A stretch of 64,000 nt of DNA from Phalacrocorax aristotelis (taxonomy: Eukaryota; Chordata; Aves; Suliformes; Phalacrocoracidae): assembly GCF_949628215.1 (NCBI RefSeq), contig NC_134280.1, positions 53,346,621-53,410,620 on the forward strand. Direction: 5' to 3'. Positions 40,801-48,481 of this stretch are shown one piece after another (positions within the stretch are counted from its first letter, which is position 1; every line of letters begins with the position of its first letter). Below the pieces are notes generated by a model. That model searched no databases. It had not been told where the DNA came from and saw only the letters and a list, made by a program, of their open reading frames with translations. A program made the translations under genes and the position numbers.

Positions 40801-43800
40801 CATGGTAACATCAATGGAAAAAATTTCTTCTCTCGAAAACTGTTTCTCATTGACTGCAAGGGAAAACCTAATCTTCACGTTAACTTCAGTGCTGGGCTTC
40901 CCAGACAGCCTTTTTGCTGCTTGAGACTAGAACAGGGAGTGAGTATGGGGCATCAAAAAGAGAAATTATTTCTTGGGCTGGAATTTCCCTCTGATTTTAA
41001 TATGTAAAGACCAAAGAGGTTGAAAGGAAAGGGCTGCTAGAACCTGGTCAGAGCCTGCCTGAAGGCAAGTGTCTGCAGTGCTACCCTTGCTGCATAAGGA
41101 CTGAAGCCGAACATCCCAGCATCAGAAACTGGCTATTTACCTTGTTTAGGTCCTCCCCTTACCTTGCCCTTCCTTTGCTCTCAGTGCTAAGCCTACCTTT
41201 TCCGTTTCTTCCTTCCATCTCACTTTCCCTGGGCCTCCAAAGGTCTGGGCACTGCATGCCTCCCCCAGAAAGACGGTAGGAAAATACTGGGAGGTTGCTG
41301 CTCTATTACAACTTGGCAGCTGCTAGCTCTGCGCGTCCATCTTCCTCCGCTCCTCTCTCCCCCACTGTTAGATTCAATTTCATAAATAAATACCCTGCTT
41401 ATTGACGTCAGTGTAGGCCTTGAGAAATAATACTCCTGCCGCTTTCTTTGCTAAGCATGGGGAATGGAGGGGAGAGGGAGGAGGAACAGAAGCAACATCA
41501 TCTTGGAAGATGAAGTCTTAATATTCTCTTAATTGCCTCCCTCCCTTTGCAGCTATGCCCCAGCTGTGACGAAAACAAAGATTACCGTTATCAGTGTGCC
41601 CTTCTGGTTTCAGACATGAAAATCTAGTATCCAAAATTCCTGTTCCTGGTAATTTTTTTAGTGAGGGGGGATGATAGGGAGACACTCTGTCCTAGAAGTT
41701 GGAGGGTTACTGTCAGAGGTCCCTGTGCTCCTCACATGGAGCTTAAGAAAATTGTATCCAAAATGGTGGCAGACCTTGGATTAGCAACTTGGTGAAATGA
41801 AGGAGTTGGTTCCTCCATCCAGGGAGAGAAGGCAGAAGACAGGGCTGTCATTAGAACAGATGTCATCATGGGTGGCTTCATCTGGTCATTAGGAGATGGT
41901 TTCTAGTCACCAGAAGTGATAAGACACCATTGGCCTGCCACTAGAGGCAATAAGACAAGAAACCTGGGTGCTTAGGGGGAAGGTCTTTATTAATAAATGA
42001 TTTAAATTTTTAATAATGTTTCTTTGCAATAAGAAGTTTTGTAACAAGACCCCTAGGTCCTGACTGCCTTCCTGAACCAGTTCCTTTTGAGTTTGACACA
42101 GCTGAAGGATGTGGTCTTGTAGAGAAGAAGCATGGCTTTCATCTAAACAAACTGGTGGGAGGACAGGGAGGCAAAGACATTGTCCCAGCAGTTCTCCTAT
42201 GGAAGAGCATGCAAATACCTTGCTTTACATTATAATTGTTGGTATTATTTCATCTCATTGTCCTAAAATTGTGAGCTATGCTCTTTCTAAAGCTGGCCAA
42301 CAAAGAGGCACAAACGTGTCCATGAAATAGATGAGGGAGCTTTGAAAAGTCAGTACAAGGTGAATTTATCTCTAGTAATTTTGAGAAGTGAAGGAGGTAT
42401 TTCAGTGCTGGTGACTGGATGCGAGTTCTGCACTTGTCTCTGCTACTGCTACCTGTGAATTACTCAGATATTTGGATAGTGTCTTTTTTCCATCCAACAC
42501 TGTGCTATGCTTAATGCTTTCCAGCCAATGCTGCTTGCCATGTTGCTCTTTGGAGAACACACACAGAGATGAATTCTCTACTGTGGTGCTTACCTCTGAC
42601 CACTGCTGCATGCTGTGCCTGCCCTGGAAACCCAAACCCAGAGCTGCGAGCAGCCAGCTTAAGACCAGAAGAGCGCATTTTGAGTGTCAAATTTGACCTC
42701 CCACACTGTCCAAGCCAAAAAATGCCCTAGTCCAGAAATTTCCTGCCTCCAGGCTATTGCTGGTTGCTGAGCCAGAGCCTGGCAGGTTGGAAGCCTCCGC
42801 TTTCAGTCCACTCTTGGCAGATACAAGGAGTAGGCAGGGAAGAGGCTCTTGCAGGGCTCTCTGCAAACACTGACATGATTTTAATGAGCAAGGGCATTCT
42901 TCGGGACGTGCGCAGCAGTGAAGCGGGCCAAGATTCCTGCAAGGACCTGTGCCTTTCTGGTTGAAGGTTGAAGTCATGTCTGCCGCAGCATGCTACCCAC
43001 TGACAGCCAGAGCATCCTTCAAGCCCTGGGGGAGTGAGAGTCACCCCCAGCCCCTCAGTGGCAATGACAGACCCCTCCTAGGACATGGGGTCTGTTTGTC
43101 TTTGCAAACTGGGGTTCGCCCTTCACCTGCACTGGGAGCTACGGAATTGCTGTGCTACCCCAGCCTTGGGGTGTTTTACGGCTCACCTGCTCTTTAAAAA
43201 ATAAAGCTGGGGGGGGAAATACAGCAGATGCCAGGAGGTTGTTATAACTGCTTTGCTGTATTGATACTGCGTTACAAATGAGAAGTGCAATGGGTGCAGA
43301 AACTGTCTGAGTCTTGCCTACTGCTGAGCGCATTCAAGTGAAATAATCCATGATACACCAACACCTTTCCCAGGCCTTCCCACAGCCATGTAAAACATAA
43401 GTAGACAATAATACATGCAAAAAGGAAATCAGGTATATTTTTAAAAACAACAAACATGGTTCTTCCCTTCATTAAGTGCAGCTAGGTGCATCACTGAAAG
43501 ACCGAGCATTTGAGAGCAGGCAGAATGAAAGAGATGAAGCTGGTATGAGATACAGAGGCAGAGGAACCAGTCTGGAGGCTCAGTCCATCCCGATGGCACT
43601 AGTATGACTCCCTGAAAGCTAGGAAAATAGCTCAGCTACTTTCTGGATTAGAAAAAAAAATCTAAGAAATAATGTAGAAGGGGGGAAAAAGGGAAAAGTA
43701 TGTGTTGGTTAGTGGGTTTTTTTTCCCCTGTATCTCCCCCTATCCAGACAAAGCCAGAGACGTGGATTTATATACCTTGCAAAGATGGTGGCCACTTCTA

Positions 43801-45867
43801 TACAGCAAGTTGCACCTTCCCTCTTTCCCAGTGTCCCTGTGCGTGTCACACTGGGAAAATGCCCTCTGAAGAGATGCTTTATGCAAAAACCATTTGCCCT
43901 TTGCTTCCTGCAGAGCTACATGATAATGCTGAGCCCCAATGGCCAGAGCTGGGGCTGGACTAGGACAAGGGTGTGACTTTATGATCCTTCCTGGGGTACT
44001 AGACAGCATTTCAGACTTTGCTGAAATTATCCTTTGCCTCCCCACCCTCTTACATGTCAGCAGAGCAGCATTTGGAGGATCCTAGACAGCTGGGCTGGAT
44101 GTGGAGGTGCATTGGGTGCCCAGACCTGCCAGTTGTCCCCCCCCAGGATCACTGCTGGTTGCTGCTGCAGCTTCCCATGCTTCTGAGATCCAGCAGCTAA
44201 ACAATTGGAGCTGTGTCTGCGTGTAGAGGCATCATAACAAAAACCAGAGTCAATTCTGCCCATCCATCTGAGCGAACATGGCACCTTGGGTTTGTTCTCA
44301 AACCTGCAGTCTGGGATTTCCAAGCAAAGCCTGTGATTTATCTGCTGACCTGCAAAGAGGCTTTGCAGGCAACAGAAGAAACTTGAGCCAGAGCAAAGGT
44401 CCAGTTTCACTCAGTCCCCCACCCACTGGCCAGGGCCAGGCTTAGAGGTCCCTGTGGCTGCTTGGGTCTCTCCTTGCAAATGAAGACAGTCCTTGTCAAG
44501 CCAAAAGGCAGGATGGCACATTTTGAACAGTCTCCTGGTATCCAAAAATATGAGCTGCTGTGGTCTGGCCCCATGGCAACCCATGACACAATAAGGCAGA
44601 AAGGAGGATTAAAGATGAGCTGTGCTTGGAAATAGCATCATCACCCATACGGTGCTTCCAGCATCACTGCTTTGCTCCCTGAGGGATGAAGGCAAGAGAT
44701 TTAGCTGAAGTTTTGCTTGGTTTTTAATCATCTCTAAATATCCCCCCATGATAGCGGTTTACACAGCAAAAAGCAGAAAGGGACCAAAGCTCCCAAAGCC
44801 AAAATTTCCAGCAGTGGCCACCAGAAGCCATGACAAAGTCAGTCCTTACTCTTTATAGGAACACCTTATAGTGCAAAGAAAACCAGAGGTCTGCAGTGGG
44901 TGGCAGGACGGGGACAGGAAGGCAGACACATCCTTTCTCCACCTGCAATGAAGTACACGTCCAAAGGAAGCAGCCAGCCCTGTATCTGTACAAAAACCCT
45001 CCTGACTAACCACAGAAATCCCAAAAGGAAAAACTGAGAAAATATTACTTACTTTTTTTTTTTTGCTTACTGCAATATTGAGAAAGAAACTGGTTTAAAC
45101 CATGTATTTTTGAGTGCCTGAATTTGCAACTCCTCTTTTGAGGTGGAAAAATCTTTCCAGCCCAAGTCATTTGGGGCAGGAGGTTGTGCTCAGAGAGGTC
45201 CTTACTCCAGTCCCTTACTCCACAGCGAAGCAAAGGTCTCTGTCATGCCTGTGGGACTATGCAGACAACGCGGTATCTGGCTGATTTGGGGGATTAGGGA
45301 TGCTGGGTCACTGTTTTGCCCAGCAGTTGCTCTACTACCAAACCGGAACCGCAGTATTTTACCTCCCATTTGCACTGGAGCACAATGGTTATATGTGATG
45401 AAAGCAGCTCATTGTGATCCCTAAAAACTTAAGAGAGGATATATCTACCCCGAGAAACCAGAGAAGCACCGTCTACCAGGAAACCTAACCTAGATACAAC
45501 ATTTTTTTTTATTCCTTTTTGCCTTTGGCACATCTTCAGCTCCCACCCAGCTTTCAGGTCTCTGGGAACAGCCCAAACCAGTAAAAGCTAAGCAAATCCC
45601 AACAGCTGCTGGGAAACACCCCCAAATCTCACCAAGAATCTTTGGGCATGTATTTACCTTGGCAAGTTTGGGGGACATCCAGCACAGGATTGAAGTTTAG
45701 GGTTGTATTTAAGGGCACCTCACCCTCTCTTGCAGGTTTCATCCCCAAAAAGAGAAGCAGCACCGCACTCTGTTCCTCCACGAAGAGTGGTGCTTGGCAT
45801 AGCCTCTTCCCACCCAACTCTCATCCCAGGAGCAAAAATAAATGCAAAGTAAAAGAAAAAGTCAGGC
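37861..45867. other. Gene-free sequence just 3' of IGF2
   Basis: Contains a (GT)n run at about 38390-38414, a CpG-bearing unique block at about 40000-40170 and the CRE block at 41.4 kb. The IGF2 3' UTR may extend a little into its right end if a further poly(A) signal near 45508 is used. No separate gene recognised. Confidence 0.55.
41375..41430. promoter_or_regulatory. Perfect CRE with adjacent FOX-like sites
   Basis: TGACGTCA at 41403-41410 is a full palindromic CRE, preceded by ATAAATAAATACC. It lies about 4.5 kb beyond the IGF2 3' end. Confidence 0.35.
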
Positions 45868-45886
45868 TTCATTTTCTGGATGGATA

Positions 45887-45892
45887 TTTATT
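45887..45892 (-). terminator. Candidate distal poly(A) signal of IGF2
   Basis: Minus-strand AATAAA. Roughly 40-60 nt further downstream on that strand the sequence is U-rich (TTTCTTTTACTTTGC), as expected of a downstream element. It is the last canonical hexamer before the sequence loses the AT-rich 3' UTR character. Confidence 0.55.
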
Positions 45893-46400
45893 TGCTTAAC
45901 AGATTTTCTTCTTTTTTTTTTCATTTTTTCTTTTTTGGTACAAAGCATCCAGGAAAGCTTTTACTTCTCTTTTTAAAAAATAAAAACTAGGTTTCTTTTA
46001 AAAAAAGACACATGAAAAGGAAAAAAAAAAAGACAATTATCTGCAATTGCTCTGTTTTTAGTCTGCCTTCCCCAGCCCACCCACTTCCCTTCCCCCCTCT
46101 TAATTTGGACCAATTTTCATTCTTTTCCATATATATTTAATAAAATAAATAAAGGATTTTCTTTGTCGTGTATTGCAGTGCCGTTTTTTTTTAAACAAAG
46201 GCTTCATGGCTCAACATTGCAAGGTAATAACAAACAAAAGGATATACATTAAAATCCTCCCCCTCTCAAGATTCCCCCTAGCCCTCCCCTCCAAACCACG
46301 AAATAGAATACAATTCAAGTAGTCTTTTTTTTTTTATGTTTTAAATGTATGGATATATAAGACAAAGCAAGTACAGAACTGGTTAACAGAGTGTCCCCAT

Positions 46401-46406
46401 TTTATT
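46401..46406 (-). terminator. Candidate internal poly(A) signal of IGF2
   Basis: Minus-strand AATAAA within GCTAATAAAATGGGG. Use of this site would give a 3' UTR about 0.5 kb shorter than the distal one. An ATTAAA variant also occurs at 46141-46136. Confidence 0.35.
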
Positions 46407-46668
46407 AGCAAGTGAGAGTATATCATAGGGAGATGTAATTGATTCCCCCCTTTTTACGGTTTCTAGACAGATAACATATATTATTTCAAAACCAACCTAT
46501 TTTACAGCCCTCTGTCCACCTCTCAAACCCATCAGCTCACCAAGTCCTGAGCCTCAAGCCAGAGACTTGCCTTTTCCCCCCGCCGTCCTGTGCAGCGGTC
46601 CCAACCCTGCAGCCACCCGGGTGCAGCTCTCCTCCTCCACAGCCCTGGCGGGGGCGAGGGGAGGGCAG

Positions 46669-46675
46669 GGAATGT
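46669..46675 (-). promoter_or_regulatory. miR-1/miR-206 seed match in IGF2 3' UTR
   Basis: The mRNA has ACATTCC, a 7-mer match to the seed of the muscle microRNAs miR-1 and miR-206. The base after it is C, so it is not an 8-mer. The flanks are GC-rich, which weakens the case. Confidence 0.25.
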
Positions 46676-47252
46676 GGGGCAGGGGTGGGGGGGGTCCACC
46701 AAGAAGGATGCAAAGGGCAAGAGAAGGAAAAGGAGATGGTGGGGCACAGAGCTGGTGCTTCTACAGGGGCTCAGCAGCGAGGGCCACCCACCCGCTTGCC
46801 AGGGGATCGGCGTGCAAGCAAGCCATCAAGGTGGTGAGGAAACGGTAGGTCCCCCATGGCTTGGGCAGCCAAGCTCTGCTGGGAGTCCATGCAGAAGCAG
46901 GGCCTTGAGCTGTAACTGGCAACACCTTCACCATTCAGAATAGTTTGTCTCTAGAACAGTTCCCTTTTGGTCTAAATTGTGGTGGGGTTTTTTTGTTTTT
47001 GTTTTTTTTTTTTTTTTTAAAAAAGGATGCATGTCAAAGTATTTCTGTGTGTGCGTGCATCTGTGTACATGAGTAACAGCCAACTAGCTCATATGGTCAT
47101 GACCAAGCTATATTTCAGAAGAGAAAAGAAACACATTTATCACACTTTTCCTAAAACGAAAAGCTAAAATTTCAAGTTCAGTATTCGCTATCTTGTCCTT
47201 CCCTCCCCACCCTCCCTTGCTATTTCTGGGTTTTTTCCCTTCCAACTTACTT

Positions 47253-47260
47253 TAGCACCA
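47253..47260 (-). promoter_or_regulatory. miR-29 8-mer seed match in IGF2 3' UTR
   Basis: The mRNA has TGGTGCTA, the full 8-mer complement of the miR-29 seed, within AU-rich context. The next base also pairs with miR-29 position 9. Seed matches occur by chance, so this is a candidate only. Confidence 0.4.
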
Positions 47261-47414
47261 TAACACATTTTAAACATTACAATCCCTCTTCAGATACTAC
47301 ACAAAATGTCCCATAAAAATAGTGCTTTTTTTGCCAAAAAAGTTATATAATATATTATATATATAAATCAACTAAATCCGTGGCAAATGTGCAATGCAGA
47401 CGCCTCCTCCATTT

Positions 47415-47436
47415 AAAGTGAGCATCAGCTCACTTT
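47415..47436 (-). promoter_or_regulatory. Perfect 9-bp hairpin in IGF2 3' UTR
   Basis: The mRNA reads AAAGTGAGC, loop TGAT, GCTCACTTT: nine uninterrupted base pairs closed by a tetraloop. It directly follows the purine tract in mRNA order. The structure is read straight from the sequence; a function is not known to me. Confidence 0.6.
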
Positions 47437-47511
47437 TCTTTTTTTTTCTTCTTTCCCCTTTCCTCTTTCTTCTCTCTTTCTCGCTTTCTCTCTCCTCTAC
47501 CTCTCTTTCTC
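47433..47511 (-). repeat. 79-nt polypurine (mRNA) / polypyrimidine tract
   Basis: The plus strand is pyrimidine over 79 nt apart from one G (47483) and one A (47499), so the mRNA carries a GA-rich tract. A 12-bp perfect palindrome, ATCATCGATGAT, lies at 47514-47525 on its 5' side in mRNA order. The composition could support triplex formation in DNA or binding of GA-rich RNA binders. Confidence 0.75.
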
Positions 47512-47737
47512 ACATCATCGATGATTTCAAAAAGGTGCAAGTCGATTTGGAATCTTGTAATGAAGCACACACACAAAAATGCAGATGGGGGCTCCTCAGA
47601 ACTTCTTCTCAGGTATGTTTTTCTTTTAAAGGTGCAAAAGAAAGTTATAAAAATAAGAAAACCAAAAGAAAAAAAAAGAAGAAAAAAGTGGGGTGGGAAT
47701 GAGGCAAAAAAATTATATCCCTCAATATTTCTCCCCA

Positions 47738-47743
47738 TTTTAT
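47738..47743 (-). terminator. Candidate proximal poly(A) signal of IGF2
   Basis: Minus-strand AATAAA in an A-rich context (AATAAAATGGGGAG), about 500 nt after the stop codon. If used it would remove the purine tract, the hairpin and the microRNA sites from the message. Confidence 0.3.
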
Positions 47744-47997
47744 TTTTTTTTTTTCACTTTAATGTCAAGAAAGACACGGAATGGACTCTTCTTCTCAAGG
47801 AAAAAAAGATTTTAAAAAATTTTAACTTCTTATCCTTTTTTCCTCTTGCTCTTTCTTTTGTCTTCTGGCGTTGGCACCAGGGATGTCACGCAGCGCCCGG
47901 CAGCAAAAAGTTCAAGTGCCAAACTGTCCCTTTGCAAGTACAGGCTTGGAAATACAGGGGGTGCAGGGGAACGAAACAGGCCTGGGAAATGAAACAA

Positions 47998-48013
47998 CCC
48001 TCCCCCCCACCCC
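47998..48013 (-). promoter_or_regulatory. G-quadruplex motif in IGF2 3' UTR
   Basis: On the mRNA strand the sequence reads GGGGTGGGGGGGAGGG: four G-tracts separable by single-base loops, the arrangement expected to fold most stably. It lies about 225 nt after the stop codon. In mammalian IGF2 mRNA a guanosine quadruplex and hairpins flank an endonucleolytic cleavage site in the 3' UTR; whether this is the counterpart is inference. Confidence 0.6.
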
Positions 48014-48240
48014 GAAAGGACGGTGCCGCAGGAGCGGCGCTGCTCGCTGCCGCCGCCGCTGCCGCCATCCCCTCCTTGCTGTGTCAGTTGTTTGGTTGGG
48101 GCCGGAGCGGCGTGAGGTTGCCCCGCCGCCCCGCTCCTCGGCTCGGTGGCCCCGGGGACAGAGGGGCTTGGGGGTCGGGTCTCACCAGTCCTCCCGCCCT
48201 TCCCCGGGAGATCAAAAATCGAGACGACTGTTCAGGGTTC
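48014..48240. promoter_or_regulatory. CpG-rich block at the end of the IGF2 coding region and proximal 3' UTR
   Basis: GC-rich sequence with many CpG dinucleotides, including a GCC/GCT trinucleotide run around 48049-48066. It begins right at the stop codon and ends near the G-quadruplex motif. It is one of two places in the window with island-like CpG density, the other being the leader region near the right edge. Confidence 0.55.
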
Positions 48241-48481
48241 ATTTCTGGGGGCCAGCCGTTTCGGGGGAGGCTCGTGCCACTGGGGGCCTCTGGCTGGGCA
48301 GGGAGATGAGAGGACGGTGCAGCGCTTTGGCTTCCTCAGCCGCTTGCAGCCCCTCCGCCTGCCACCGGTACTGGCGAGCCCGCAGGATGCCAGGCACCTC
48401 TCGCTGCAGCCGCTGGGAGCTCTTCTTCTGCCACACGTCATACTTGGAGTACTTGGCATGCGAGGGCTTCTGGAAGCTCTC
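48239..48481 (-). CDS. IGF2: IGF2 last coding exon: E peptide and stop
   Basis: The acceptor CCCTTGCAG precedes 48481. The exon encodes residues 108-187, beginning [14 protein letters not shown], with the conserved core [18 protein letters not shown] and RARQYRW, and finishes GPQK before TGA at 48241-48239. The E peptide is removed during maturation. Compared with my recollection of chicken IGF2, this copy has several conservative substitutions (for example Asp122 and Gln144) and a diverged last 15 residues. The exon continues directly into the 3' UTR. Confidence 0.95.
   Translation of the reverse strand, partial: ESFQKPSHAKYSKYDVWQKKSSQRLQREVPGILRARQYRWQAEGLQAAEEAKALHRPLISLPSQRPPVARASPETAGPQK

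Larger units (their letters stand above)
45868..48238 (-). other. IGF2: IGF2 3' UTR (approximate 3' end)
   Basis: About 2.4 kb of sequence follows the stop codon without a splice signature. In mRNA order it has a GC-rich, CpG-rich first 230 nt, a G-quadruplex motif, an A-rich stretch, a purine tract, a hairpin and then AT-rich sequence with long T and A runs. The distal limit is inferred from the AATAAA hexamer at 45892-45887, assuming cleavage 15-25 nt further on. Several earlier hexamers allow shorter forms. A long 3' UTR fits the family: mammalian IGF2 mRNAs have 3' UTRs of several kb. Confidence 0.7.

Noticed and set aside
41938-41948. CCACTAGAGGC, resembling a CTCF core
   Set aside because: One base is missing from the core relative to the consensus and flanks do not match, so insulator function is not supported. 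A similar near-match near 32,660 lies in CR1 sequence.
47497-47503. CTACCTC, resembling a let-7 target site in the IGF2 3' UTR
   Set aside because: It is on the plus strand; the IGF2 mRNA carries GAGGTAG, which is not a let-7 target.
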